Shown here piece by piece: positions 10,316 through 21,516 of a stretch of 64,000 nt of DNA. Numbering within the stretch: the stretch's first letter is position 1; the number at the start of each line of letters is the position of its first letter. The DNA lies in assembly GCA_033064195.1 (NCBI GenBank), contig JARBJD010000091.1, positions 62,001-126,000 of the forward strand, written 5' to 3'. The stretch is from Blattamonas nauphoetae. Taxonomy: Eukaryota > Preaxostyla > Oxymonadida. The notes under the pieces are model-generated. The model was not told the origin of the DNA and made no database searches. It saw only the letters and a program-made list of their open reading frames with translations. Position numbers and translations under genes: made by a program.

Positions 10316-11605
10316 ATGAGTTCTAAAAAAGGAGATAAATCATCAAGCAAGTCCTCTTCAAAGGGATCAGGAGCCACTGGGTCGAAAGGTTCACACATCT
10401 TTTTTGTAACATCAACTTTTCGGGATCTCTCTCTCTCCAGCTAGTACTTCCGAAAACTATCCAGATCTCACTCCCTATGATCCAAATGAGAAGCTTGCAA
10501 CTGAACGTAAACCAAATCCCAAGTTAGTCACTGTGCGTGTTCGTGGTCTCATCGAAGATCTAAAATCGGACACAGCCGCTGAACTTGGTCTCCAAGGATT
10601 AATTGACGAGATTCCACAAATGGATGATCCTCAAATTTTCGCAGCTATCGATGAGGGGTTGCTAACTTCTCTATTACCACTCTTGGAAAAACAAGAACTT
10701 TTTGATCAGATTCTCACTTTGATCAACCTTATTCTCGATTCTAAGCCTCAATTTATTGCAGACTTTCTCGACATTGGTCTGGTTCAACCATTAGTTGACC
10801 GAGCAAGAACACTTAAACACGATTCACCTGAAGCTCTTGTTATGACCCTCTACCATCTCACAATGGGTACCCCAAAAGAAAAACGAGCTCTCGTTGCAAC
10901 GAAAATGATTCCAGTACTATTAGATCTCATGGGACACTCAGATCCCAACATTGTGAATGAATCAGTTATCGCGCTCCACAACATCATTATGGGAGCGATT
11001 GATGCGACCCCGACACATCTTCCGCATCCATATTTCTATCGAATGAAGAAAAGTGGGAGTATCGACCGCATTTGGGAACTTTATCGCACGGTGGACGATG
11101 AAGAAATTAAAGGAACTCTTGCTGTCCTCATCTGTGGACTCTATCGTAGGTTGCCAATGGAGGATCAATCCATCTTTGATATTATTTTCAAAATGGTCAA
11201 AAACGAGGAAGAAGACGAGCAGAAAGATGGATTCAGAGCAACAATCTTTCTCACATCTCATCTCGGTTTGTCCTTTTATATTTTGTTCATCATCATGTTC
11301 TCAACAGATAATCATCCTTTTCTTGTCACCCACGATGTTATCGGTTATCTAAAGTCACTCTTCGCGTTTGCCGGTTTTTCTCTTCACTCGTTGTCAGGAA
11401 TACTGCAGATTTTTGGCAAAGCAGTGCGCTTGCTCTTTCAACTTGCTTATTCAAGTTTGGTGATGCTGCTATGAAAGCTCAAATCAAAACGATCATCCCA
11501 AAAGCAAAAGCAACAAAACTGAAGAAAAGCAAGGTTTCTGATGTGTCAATCAATGCAGATGCTCTCCTTCTTCAGTACGAAAACGATGAAAAACGATCAA
11601 AATAA
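10316..11605 (+). CDS. Armadillo-type repeat protein, four exons
   Basis: Exons 10316-10388, 10441-11265, 11308-11373 and 11409-11605 join into 386 codons plus stop with GT-AG introns of 52, 42 and 35 nt. The first 25 residues are serine/lysine-rich and low-complexity. From about residue 60 the protein is a run of ARM-like helices (for example LLTSLLPLLEKQELFDQILTLINLIL and the NIVNESVIALHNIIMGA helix, which has the typical ARM consensus). The C-terminus is lysine-rich (KAKATKLKKSK). No enzymatic motif is present. It could be a co-chaperone-like or scaffold ARM protein; I cannot choose among ARM families. The exact exon arithmetic makes the model itself solid. Confidence 0.8.
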
Positions 11606-11801
11606 TTTCAGACCATTCAGTCTCTTTATTTCTCCTTCCTAAGATTTTTGTATTCATTTTAATTTTTGATTCCACCAATTTCGCCTGATTGTGTGTATTT
11701 CAATCTTAACTTCTTTCTCAAAGAATGTCACATCTATTCGAACGATTGCCGTCAGGGCCCATAGAAGTTTGGCCCTGTCATTCAATCACCTCCCTGGTGC
11801 A

Positions 11802-12435
11802 ATGACAACGACTAACTACTCGTCATCGGGATTCCATCCTGATGAGTGGTCTCGTTGTAGTACGTACGTTAAGTTAGACTTTCACCTCGGGCCAGAAGCG
11901 AACACCGCTTTCCTCTGGACAAGCTGTATCCGTATTTTTGGTCATACACTCTCAAATCCGAGCGAAGGATTGGAATTACAGGTTTTTCTTCACTTTTTCT
12001 TCCATTAATGTACCGTAGTTCATGTCTCATGCCTTGGATCTTGAATTCAAAATCACATCGTCACAGAATTTGGTACTTCGGTACCACTCGTCCCAAGATC
12101 CTGGAAGAATTGCTTATGTCTTTGCAACAACCTTTCAATTAAAGGATACATTCGAGTCCGTTTATGTGCTCGCTCATTCTGGTTTGAAATCTTTCTTCAT
12201 CAACTTCTGCCCAGGAGGCCTTTATCCGCCCGCCTTCTTCGTGACCAGCAACTGCCAATACGTTTTTAATGCATTCAATCTCCCATGTCCCCCTGACTTC
12301 CCCCCATATGCACAATTTAACATCGTGTCTGTCACACCATCAATCCTGCGTACATTAGCTTCAAATACGAAAATTCGAGATATAGCCGAGTTTGGTTCAT
12401 TTTTATTGAGACATTATCTTTCAGAACCTTCCTAA
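11802..12435 (+). CDS. Hypothetical protein, two exons
   Basis: Exon 11802-11981 and exon 12019-12435 join in phase across a 37-nt intron beginning GTTTTT and ending CGTAG, giving about 198 residues. I do not recognise it. The sequence is mixed alpha/beta in appearance with several aromatic-proline segments (FCPGGLYPPAFF, LPCPPDFPPYAQF) and no membrane helix. The start is uncertain: an alternative ATG at 11725 opens MSHLFERLPSGP and could be joined by a 50-nt GT-AG intron that contains CTAAC, a good branch-point sequence, entering the same downstream frame at WSRCSTYVKL. Another short unknown gene follows 23 bases after the stop on the same strand. Confidence 0.55.
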
Positions 12436-12458
12436 AAACAAATTTAAACTCGGACAGA

Positions 12459-13004
12459 ATGAGATCTCCTCTTGTCAAACGCCTTTTCGAATTGAAAGAC
12501 AGTTATTCGGAGTTACTGAGCTCTGTAGAAAGGGCGATTGATGTAGCCCTTCGGCGAGCCCAACGCAATCCAACGGAAGTCACTGTTTCAATCATTGTCA
12601 ATGAACCAGACAATCCGCCCCGAACGGGTCCAGCACTCTGCAAAACAAAGGTCAGCTATCTAATTCCCGTGTGTTTGTTTTCAATGGACCCGTACACACC
12701 AGATTTGGCGTTTGCTTTTCAAGTCAGCCCTCCCATTGGCAATCGACTCCTCCTTGTTGAACGGGCATTCATCGGTGTCTTTATTTCCGCTCGTTCGGAT
12801 TCTTATTGGCTTTGCAATGTTTTCCAACAGCGGTATCTGAGTGACCAAGGACAACCTCGCGGTAGTCATGGTTATCCACGACGCGCCGAAAATAGACACG
12901 GCCACCGAGGATATCCGGCCCAAAATACTTCAACTCAAATGGGACAAATGATGGGTGATCCGTATATGTTTATTAATACAAGATATACGCATGGCCCGAT
13001 GTGA
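12459..13004 (+). CDS. Hypothetical protein
   Basis: Open frame of 181 residues starting MRSPLVKRLFELKDSY. The first 60 residues look helical and charged; the last 50 are rich in glycine, arginine, histidine and proline (GQPRGSHGYPRRAENRHGHRGYP), which suggests a disordered tail. A possible 53-nt GT-AG intron (from the GTCAGC after ALCKTK to ACCAG) would switch to another frame and give a hydrophobic C-terminus ending within about 55 residues, so the exon structure is uncertain. It lies just after another unknown gene on the same strand; the two could even be one gene with an unrecognised intron. No known domain seen. Confidence 0.45.
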   Translation: MRSPLVKRLFELKDSYSELLSSVERAIDVALRRAQRNPTEVTVSIIVNEPDNPPRTGPALCKTKVSYLIPVCLFSMDPYTPDLAFAFQVSPPIGNRLLLVERAFIGVFISARSDSYWLCNVFQQRYLSDQGQPRGSHGYPRRAENRHGHRGYPAQNTSTQMGQMMGDPYMFINTRYTHGPM

Positions 13005-13161
13005 GGTGGAGCGAGAGTCTTTATTCTGTTTGTGGCTTGACAAAGCCGTTTCTGTGACTCATTTCAAGGAATCTTCCTTTTAACTTCTCTGTTCTGTCTT
13101 ATTTTTTGGGATATCCCCAGAATTGTTGAGGAAAACAAGAATGAAGTTGCGAGTGAAATAT

Positions 13162-14214
13162 TCACTTATTCCACTTATGAAATGTCATTGAACTTTGAGA
13201 ATCATCAAAAGAAGGTCCGGGCAATTGTTTAAACGTCACAAGTCTCACGCCAGCATCAGTAAATCCTCCGCAAACCTGAATGTGTCAAAAAAAGAAGCTC
13301 AAACACCAAATTGAACTTCATCAGGAATATTTGAAAAAGCGTGTTGTTGTAAAACACGATTTACAAAGAAAGCAACCTAAAAATGAGAGTGTCGATCAGA
13401 ATCATCTGAATCTTCATACTGTTTTATTCTCCATATTAATCTGGAAAAATGTTCGTGAATAAGGTGACAAACCTCAGCCCCAATTATGTTCGAAAATGCC
13501 CATTGCTCATTGCCAGGATATGAATCAGACTTATAAAACAGCTCACCGCTGAGATATCGAAGAGAAAATGAATAATGAAGATGAAAAAATGACAGAAGGA
13601 GAATAATGAACTGCTGAGATACATAGTTCTCAGTGAAATAGTAAGAGAATGAAATAAATGCTGTTGCATGACACGAGTTGATGGACGCGATATTTAAAAC
13701 ATACTTCGCATTATAATCAATACTATCTGAACAACCGATGTGAAAATAATGAAATCATGTTGATGATTGAAGGAATATGCAGACCAGGATCATTTCCCAT
13801 GAAGGTCGTTTTATGACTCTCCAACCATCCTTTTTTACAAATACCAATTGCTGAATAAATAAGAAAAAGCAAGAAGTATTGAACCTCCCTTTCCAGTCTT
13901 CGGATTACGAGAGAGGAAAACAACTTCTCTAAGAAGATGATGAAGAAAAAGACTGTGTCTCATACGCAAGCCAAACACCCTGAAGAACAAATTAAAGAAC
14001 AAAAAACAGTATAAGATACCTCTTTGAGGACTTTATTTACACAGATAGTTGATGATCCTTCGTCCTTCCAAAGAAATTCTCGTTTCTTGCAAATGACTCG
14101 TAAATCATTCATCGTCTTAAAAGAGATTTCAGCTTTGATGATGATTTTGAATAAAGAATTTACAACAAAAAATGATATACGATCTTCATCTTCGACAACA
14201 AAAAGCTTTGGCAT
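13162..14214 (-). CDS. SPRY-like (concanavalin-type beta-sandwich) protein, many exons
   Basis: Exons 14020-14214, 13966-13979 (14 nt), 13885-13928 and 13785-13850 join in phase with introns of 40, 37, 34 and 58 nt, then coding resumes at 13726. Later exons end with INMENKTVAFFVNRV, SNIPDEVQFGV and VRLVTFKQL before a TGA at 13162. The order GVWLAEVVFL, then GAIGICKKGW, then a MENKTVAFFVN block and an IP...FGV block fits the strands of SPRY-type domains (an internal strand with a FF-x-N-G-like turn, then a proline-led strand). Such domains usually bind other proteins. One internal junction, between about 13700 and 13560, is unresolved and may hide a longer intron. The first ~50 residues are a separate segment of unknown nature. 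Confidence 0.6.
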
Positions 14215-14436
14215 AGTTTTGTGACTTCCTCGTGGGTGGATCTTTTCCTCTCATTCCATAATAACACAAATCCGATATCTGAGGAACTCATTCGTGTTTA
14301 AATGTCATTTTATCTCGAAGAACATGCAATTTACACGCGATGATGCGCAAATAAGTCATTTTCTTTGACGTGGTTTTCGTGAACAGATTCGTGAACGTTC
14401 ATCTCGTCAACACTCAACAACGAAATTCACCTTTCA

Positions 14437-14933
14437 ATGTTTGGGAGCATTCTTTCTGTTGTCTGTTCACTCGTCTCCGGACAAGTCTGTGGATTTCTCA
14501 CTTCTGATCTCTTTCATAACTTCCCATTTCTTAGTTTCACTCACTCGGATCACTTTCTGGTCAGTCAATCCAAGGTATAGCTGGTGGTATTCCAAGTCTC
14601 GATGGAAAGATGAATGGTCCTCGTGGTTCTCAACTTACAGGAATTGGAGGGGGAATGCAAGGATTGGAACAACCAGGAGGACTTAGTGGAATGGAAGGAG
14701 CCAATATGCAAGGTATTTCCGGCGGTCGACGCCCATCTTGTTATATTGGTGAACCAGGAACTTACTGTTCATCTCCGTTCGGTGCTCAGAGTTCTGGAAG
14801 ACCATCAAGACAGGATGCTTGCACTGAGAGTGAAAATGCACCTCTCAACGCATATCTTGATCGTGATTGTTGCATGATGGTGTCAATTCCTGAATATGCA
14901 AGAAGATCAAAAGAAATCATGTGCTCATTCTAA
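14437..14933 (+). CDS. Small secreted glycine-rich, cysteine-containing protein
   Basis: Exon 14437-14484 and exon 14535-14933 join across a 50-nt GT-AG intron into 148 residues. The first exon encodes MFGSILSVVCSLVSGQ, a short hydrophobic leader that ends in a small-residue motif and looks like a signal peptide. The middle is glycine/methionine/glutamine-rich (GIGGGMQGLEQPGG) and the end carries several cysteines (SCYIG, TYCSS, DACTE, DRDCCMM, IMCSF) that could form disulfides. I do not recognise it. A similar plan, with a leader of the same kind ending in GQ in exon one and a biased tail, occurs in the gene at 21517-22040. Confidence 0.65.
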
Positions 14934-16197
14934 CTGCCGACGAATGTCAGACCTCATTTCACAAATTCATTCATGGTTACTTCATGTTATTCGAGAAACA
15001 ATCGTTTCAACATTTTCCAGAAAGAAAAGAATGAACGGGACGTGCTTAATGAGATGGTAAATAGATGGGAAGCGTTCTACACAAAAAAGAAAAGAGAATT
15101 AGTTGACAAAAGCATGAATAATGAACTTAATGGGAAAATCTCCCAGACTGTGATACAGACAAAGACTAGCATCAGTCAGTGCCCTGCTTGGAATGGTTCT
15201 CGACTTAACTCGCTCAGAAACATACAAATATCAAATTTATTCTGGAAATAGTCGAAAAAAGAGAATGAAGAGAAGGATAAACAAAAGTTGAGTAAAATCA
15301 ATTAAAAAAACAAATCAGAAGAGGTGAAATAAACTTGATTCATCAGTAATCAGAGAGAGGAACCATTAGTTTAGTTGTATCATCATAAAATAAAAATGTT
15401 CTCGCCGTCAAACCTGTGTGAACATTTCAACGATATGTCATTCAAGTTGATGAAGAACAGAAAAATGAGAAATCTGGGAAAGAGAGGGAGGATGAGTTGA
15501 GAAAAAGGGGAAAAGGAAATGAAAAATCTCAAAATCAGCGATCTTGGTGTTATTTGTGTCGTCATCGTTTGAAGCTCGAGAGTAGCAAATAGGATCATCA
15601 CAGAATAAGAAAACTGTCCCCAAGCAAACCTACAGAAATCTAAACGACATCAAGATAGAATTAATGATACATAGAGAAGAATAAGTGAATAAAAGGAAAA
15701 AATGAGAATTTGGGAAGGTGTGTTATTTCGAATTCATGTGACTTTTAACGGTCTCCAGGAAACTACTATACCCACCCACATGTGATCTTAGACCTGAACA
15801 AGTCGAGATCCGAACGCCAGAAAGGAAGAGGTTCGGTTCTTGTGCCACCGGTCTGAGTTGGTTTTCCCAACATAGGTATCAAATATAAGGTAATTTTTGA
15901 ACATAAACGCTTCAATATCGAACAATAAACACAAAGGGGGTCTGCTACATACACTGTCCAGGCAAGGAAGCATCAAAAACGGCAATCTGTGAGAAACCAG
16001 AAGTTGCCGAAAAGAAAGGCCACCAGAGACTTTGAGCGGGAAGCGAGAGCAAGGTAAGACGAAAAAGGATCACCGCTCGAAAATAACGATAATTGAAACA
16101 GCTTCCGACCCCTTCATGGAGGGGTGATGTGATAATTCGATCATAGCCATAACCGACCAATTCCTGATCTCATCCCCCACAAAACGACAAGCTCTCA
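14934..16197. other. Long intergenic region without a supported gene
   Basis: This is the longest gap in the window. Several short open frames exist on the minus strand between about 15380 and 16160, and a block reading AFMFKNYLIFDTYVGK is protein-like, but I could not join any of them into a gene with a start, a stop and sensible introns. A small multi-exon minus-strand gene cannot be excluded. No tRNA, repeat or transposon seen. Confidence 0.4.
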
Positions 16198-18481
16198 ATG
16201 AGCCTTCTTATTTTCTTGAATTTGATTGCATTTCTCTCAAGTACCTGCGAATTAAGTCGCGGATATTATACTCTTGAAGCTATTGAAGAATGTCTTGCAG
16301 AGATCAAGGTCTCTCTCATTTCATTCATCATAATTCCAGTATTCGCCCTCAGATCCTGATGTCATCAAGACCATCGAGGTATTTCGAGAGTATCTAAATG
16401 AATATGTCTTTCTTGATATCTTACGTAACCCACCTGACTCAGTCAAAATTGAAAAAGTCGACCTCATCCAAGAACTTCAAGATCTCCCATTATCATCGTT
16501 CAAAACATTCAGTGAATTCCAAAAAAGTCTTAATGGGCTTTTATATAAAGCACGAGATGCTCATCTTCGCTATGAAGGCCCATGCTCCAAATTTTTCACC
16601 AAAGTCTTCCCTTATTCCTTTGAGGTTGATTTATCTGGCAATGTGGCGAAACTCATCCTAACTGTCTCGGAGTATCCTGGTCTCACTGAACTGTACGAAC
16701 AAAAGACACAGGTGCACCTTGTTGGAAAAGTGATCGACAGAATCTCCTTTACTGCTGAATTCAATGAAACACAATCTCCATTTGAGTTTATTGAAGAATA
16801 CAGCGAGAAATATCAACGAAATGGAAAAACACCACTCAGTCGCTTTCTCAATTCTCTGTTTGTTCATCTCAAGCAAGCTGAACTCTATACTCCAACACCA
16901 GATACTCTCCACTTCCAAATTGAAGGCCAAAATGTGGCCATATCTCGAATGGTTGAATATGATTCAGATATTAAAGCTTCATCAGTCGACGAACTCTGTC
17001 CAAGACTGTCCAACTCAACCACTAATGGTGTTCGTTCAAAGGAGGAGTATTTCAATCATCTCTCTCAACCAAATTCATCTCAGACACATTATTTTCATCC
17101 TGAACTTCAACTCGCACATCAATCATATCAATCACTCAGAAAACATCACCAACTCACAAAAACTCAGCATCTCCAAACAGAGACAAGTAATAATTTCATA
17201 AAACCGCTCTTTGGCGATTCAGCGATTGTTTCATACTTGGTTCCTTCTAAATCTCTTGGCGTTCTCAAAATTGAAACGTTCTACCTTCCTGACCTCTCTG
17301 AATTCACTCGGATCGCTGCTCTCTCATTGAAAGCATTTGTCGACAATAATTGTTCACATGTTGTCCTTGATCTACGGTCGAACACAGGTGGATTATCCAG
17401 CCTTCAATCTGATCTCTTCAACTTCCTCTTTCCACACATATATCCGCATACCCCCCTTTCTGATGAACCCAAAACTAATTTTTCCGATACTGTTCAACGT
17501 TGGCTAAACACAACGAGAGAACACTCCATATACCCTGATTCAGAAGAACGATTTGACGTTACCGCGACAACGGTCACAAAAACATTTAAGCATGTTTCAG
17601 GTGATGAATATACCAGACCATATCATCCAATTCATCGAATTTCGTCAGACATTCCTCGTATATCCTCTGCTGTCCGTGAATTTTGGTCTCCAAAACAACT
17701 CAAAAGAAAACATCCTCTCTTCCAATCAAACCAAATCACTATCATTGTTGATGGTCTTTGCGGCTCAGCATGCGCTGAATTTTCAAAGAAGGTTCGTTCA
17801 ACGGGGGTTGGACGTGTGATCCTTCTTGGAAGCTATCCACACAAGCCAGTTCCCGATGACATGACCGAAGTTGATGTTGGTGAATTTAGCGGTGCAAGTG
17901 TTCTTTCTGCCTCCACTTTGGACGAGATTTACGAAACCGTTAATGAAACCTACGCGTTTCAACGATTTCCACGAAAGGACACCGAAATGCACTTTTCTTT
18001 CACACAGTCATATGCACTTATAGAATCTGACAAATTGTGGGAGTTTACACCTGTTCGTCCCTCGTCAATCATTCCATACTTCAAGCGAGATGAGCACACT
18101 GATTTGGAGCGCCAGGGTCTGATTGAAGCTTTCTACTCCGACCTCGGAAAATGTGACCCCGGAATGACACGCATCTCATCCAAATGTGCGAAGCCACCAG
18201 GAAAAAAACATCAATCTGGACAGAAGTGTGTCAATGGACATTTCAGTGAAGATTGTACCGATATAGGTTGTGTGTATGGGTATTATTTGGATCACGATAG
18301 GTGTAAGAAGATCCCCAAGACTATGTACGATCGTCAAAACATGCCTGCATTCTTCTCTATCATGTTTATATTCCTTGGAGCTGGTGCTGCATCATTGGTT
18401 GTTCTATTTCTCATATTTCTCCAAACTGTTGTCAAACGGAAGAAATCACGACACTATATTCCACTTGATGATCATCTCTGA
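16198..18481 (+). CDS. S41-family serine protease, type I membrane protein
   Basis: Exon 16198-16308 and exon 16340-18481 join across a 31-nt intron into 750 residues. A signal peptide opens the protein (MSLLIFLNLIAFLSSTCE). Motifs of the tail-specific/CPAF-like S41 peptidases follow: VLDLRSNTGGLSS near residue 395 and IIVDGLCGSACAEF near residue 505-518, whose serine (about residue 513) is the expected nucleophile. A short cysteine-rich segment (CVNGHFSEDCTDIGCVYGYY) like an EGF-type module comes next, then a membrane helix at about residues 707-732 and a basic cytosolic tail. The protease domain should therefore face the lumen or cell exterior. Fungal and bacterial S41 relatives are usually soluble; the membrane anchor is notable. 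An AATAAA motif starts at 18541. Substrate unknown. Confidence 0.85.
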
Positions 18482-18672
18482 TTTTCCTCTTGTGTTCTCT
18501 CTGTTGCTCTTCATTTGGAAACATCACTTGTTTTTCTCTCAATAAATCATTTCAATCCACACCTCGCTTTTCAATTCTATCTTTCTGATGTATTCTGACA
18601 TGTAAAAGGATTTTTTTCCATTAATATATCTATCTTTCCGAAAGATCCACGGATTGTCCACTCGATCTTGTC

Positions 18673-19812
18673 ATGTCAAACCAGCATCCAATCATATGTG
18701 TTTCATATCATCCTTGCATTGACCGTACTTTAGAAGTCGAGGAATTCAAAACTGGACACACAAATCGAGCAATCTTCATCGGGGAACAGGCCGCCGGAAA
18801 ATGCATCAACATCGCTCATATTCTCCCTCTTCTCGGAGTAAAATGTGTTCTGTATGGGATCGTCGGGAATGATGCAAAGCATATCTTCGAGGAACGATTG
18901 AAACAAGTTCCTCATCATCTTACAGGACTTCCTCTCCGAACCAGAATCAACATGACGATGATTGACAAGAAGAGAACATCTGGTTTGTGTTTATTGACTG
19001 ATTCTCACAATATTGTTCCTCTTTGTGCAGAAACACATATTCGTGAAGTCGGAACACCTCTAGATGAGAAATATTTCAGAGGTTTTTAAATCACCACTCA
19101 TTTATCCCTAATTTCCTTACATATAGACCTTATGCAAGAAGTTCTTGATGCAGGACATGAAAATCAGTTTGTTGTCCTCTCAGGAAGTCTTCCTCCGAAC
19201 ATTCCAGATTCCTGTTTGTTCGATTTCATCGTCGCACTCAAAGCCAAAAAAATGAAAGTATTCGTTGATACAAACGGTATCTCGTGGTTTTCCTATCAAT
19301 GCATTCTATTTTTTTCTCGTTTGGCCGCTCATTTCAGGGTCTGCTCTCGCTGCAGCAGTCAAGGCGAATCCCGATCTCATAAAACCAAATCGCGAAGAAC
19401 TGAAAGAACTTATCGGTGCTGAAACTTTTGAAAAATTTGGTATCACGCAATCAGCCGATACTATCCGTTTTCTGCACCCTGAAATGTCCATACTACTGTC
19501 AGATGGAGCGAATGGATGCTATTTCGTTTCGCAAGGGAAACGGAAGCATGGACAGGTCTTATCATCGTTTATATATGCTCTTCTCTCTAGTTTCAAGCAA
19601 CTTTTACCGTTCCTGTCGTGTCGACGATCGGTGCAGGCGATGCTCTCCTCGCAGGCTTCCTCGCAGGGTTGTACCTTGGATGGGACTTGGACAATTCCAT
19701 AAAATATGCTGTTCGAGTAGCAACAGCAACGTTGCCATGCCTTTCAGCTGGTGAAATCGATCCAGAGGTCCTTAATCATAAGAGTTTGAGTGTGGTCATC
19801 GAAGACCTGTGA
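18673..19812 (+). CDS. PfkB-family sugar kinase, 1-phosphofructokinase-like
   Basis: Exons 18673-19081, 19127-19276, 19338-19555 and 19591-19812 join exactly into 332 residues (introns 45, 61, 35 nt, all GT-AG). The early motif GEQAAGKCINIAHILPLLG corresponds to the substrate-binding GGKGxNVA signature, and STIGAGDALLAGFLAG is PfkB signature 2 with the catalytic aspartate in GAGD. VVLSGSLPPNIP and LIKPNREEL are typical of the FruK/LacC branch, which phosphorylates fructose-1-phosphate or tagatose-6-phosphate with ATP. The length is also typical of FruK (about 310). The enzyme would feed fructose-1,6-bisphosphate into glycolysis. This branch is mainly bacterial, so an ancient acquisition followed by intron gain is possible. 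Which sugar phosphate is used cannot be told from the sequence. Confidence 0.85.
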
Positions 19813-20128
19813 ACGTCCATTTATTTTTTGTTATCTTGATTATCACTTCAGCTTTCTTCTTTGATCTCCATTTGTAGTGATTGGTTGAGGGGACCGGCTT
19901 TGTTCTGTCTTCGAGAAGCCAGAAATGATGATGGGTGATTCTCTCTGAAACAATTGCACTACTTTTCTTGACATTGGTCTGATGGACCTTAAGACGAGTC
20001 TTGGGAGGAATCTGGAAGGAAAATGACCAAGTCGAAACGAGTTGAAATGGGTCAAGCTGATTTTCACTCTGGTTTTCAGAAAACTGATTAAATGATGATT
20101 ATTTTTGAAATGTTTAAACAAGATTAAC

Positions 20129-20539
20129 TTAAGAGCGTTCAGCGCGGATGCGACGAGCAAGCTGCATGTCCTTTGGCATGATTGTCACACGCTTGGCGTG
20201 GATGGCGCACAAGTTGGTGTCTTCGAACAGACCAACAAGGTATGCTTCAGAGGCTTCCTGGAGAGCGGCAACAGCTGCGCTTTGGAAGCGGAGATCAGCC
20301 TTGTATTCCTGAGCAATCTCACGAACGAGACGCTGGAATGGGAGCTTGCGGATGAGCAATTCGGTGCTCTTTTGGTATTTGCGGATTTCACGAAGGGCAA
20401 CAGTTCCTGGGCGGAATCTGTGGGGCTTCTTGACACCTCCTGATGAGCCAGCTGTTTTACGAGCAGCCTTGGAGGCGAGGGTCTTACGTGGAGCCTTGAT
20501 ACCGACGGATTTGCGAGCAACAGACTTAGTTCTGACCAT
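20129..20539 (-). CDS. Histone H3 (divergent N-terminal tail)
   Basis: Intronless, 136 residues, the canonical H3 length. The core from [33 protein letters not shown] to the [14 protein letters not shown] end is close to other H3s, and the nucleosome-contact segments are intact. The tail begins [18 protein letters not shown]: lysine 4, arginine 8, lysine 9 and serine 10 are kept, but glutamine 5, threonine 6 and the glycine pair before lysine 14 are replaced, and SSGG stands in the 30-34 region. Marks at lysine 4, 9 and 27 (AARKT) thus remain possible. It could be the main H3 or a variant; with one copy visible this cannot be decided. No linked H4 or other histone gene lies nearby. Confidence 0.95.
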   Translation of the reverse strand: MVRTKSVARKSVGIKAPRKTLASKAARKTAGSSGGVKKPHRFRPGTVALREIRKYQKSTELLIRKLPFQRLVREIAQEYKADLRFQSAAVAALQEASEAYLVGLFEDTNLCAIHAKRVTIMPKDMQLARRIRAERS

Positions 20540-21516
20540 TTAAGTTTGGATTGTGTGTTAAAATCACAAGATGAACAAGCGTTTTCTTTCTTTGGATATA
20601 GACAAATCTCACACAAATCTGGAAATTACGCGTAATTTAATAAACTTTGACCACTTAATGGGTCGCTCGATCAATCCAAAAAATGATCCAGCCCGCCGTC
20701 AATTCTTTCGCACACTCTTTTATTCACGACAACTCAAATTCTGGCTGTCTTTGTCGGGTATTAGCCAGAGGGAATCTTCTCCCTTTTGTGCTCCGACCAA
20801 CTCTCTCCTTTCAATCGAATTAGGTGTCATCCAAATTCTGAAGCCTGAAATCCCCGAACTTTTGACTTGTCGGTTTACTACCACCTCATCATCGTGACAA
20901 AGTGAACCCCCTGACTGGACTCATCTCTTTTCCTCATTGTATGGGGAATACTGTCTCACTGCTGAATATGTTGGCAAAAATTATAACCTGTTTCGACAAT
21001 CTATAAATGACAGTTGTCCATATTATCTCTGAGTTCTGTGATGACGAGGTCGTGAAGGATCAGTTTTGAACCAACTATCGTTTTTGTTGATTCATTGGTA
21101 CTGAATTGATTCTTCACATCCTACTCACCACAAAACCCAGATGTTCCTCACACTCGACTCTGATTATCATTGGATGTCATGACTTTTATCATGACTAGCT
21201 CAACCTATTTACTCAATTGGAACGTAATCCTTTCACGTCTCACACAGAATTATCACAAACATCTTCTCAACATTTCCAGATTTATATGCATTCATTATTT
21301 GTCTTTTACAATTATCTCAAGTCAACCATGTATAATTCGAGTGCACCAAGCATTATTCAACTGTTTCGTTTCTCTCCATGTTACCCATAAGACTCGGTTG
21401 ATTTTGAGCCGTCTTGACATAGCCAGAGCCACTCAATTCGGAAGACGACAAACGGGGGATGACATTCAACATGAAGGTCTGACGCGAGATAATTACAAGG
21501 GAACTGGATGATTATG
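20540..21516. other. Intergenic region, no supported gene
   Basis: Nearly one kilobase between the start of histone H3 and the stop of the PPYG protein. It should contain the H3 promoter. A 108-codon plus-strand frame at 20571-20897 has no recognisable features and unconvincing composition. No RNA gene, repeat or element identified. Confidence 0.4.

Noticed and set aside
14973-15251. 92-codon plus-strand frame after the small secreted protein
   Set aside because: Lysine/asparagine-rich reading of A-rich DNA with no recognisable features.
20571-20897. 108-codon plus-strand frame beside histone H3
   Set aside because: No domain, no leader, unremarkable composition, and it sits where the H3 promoter must be.
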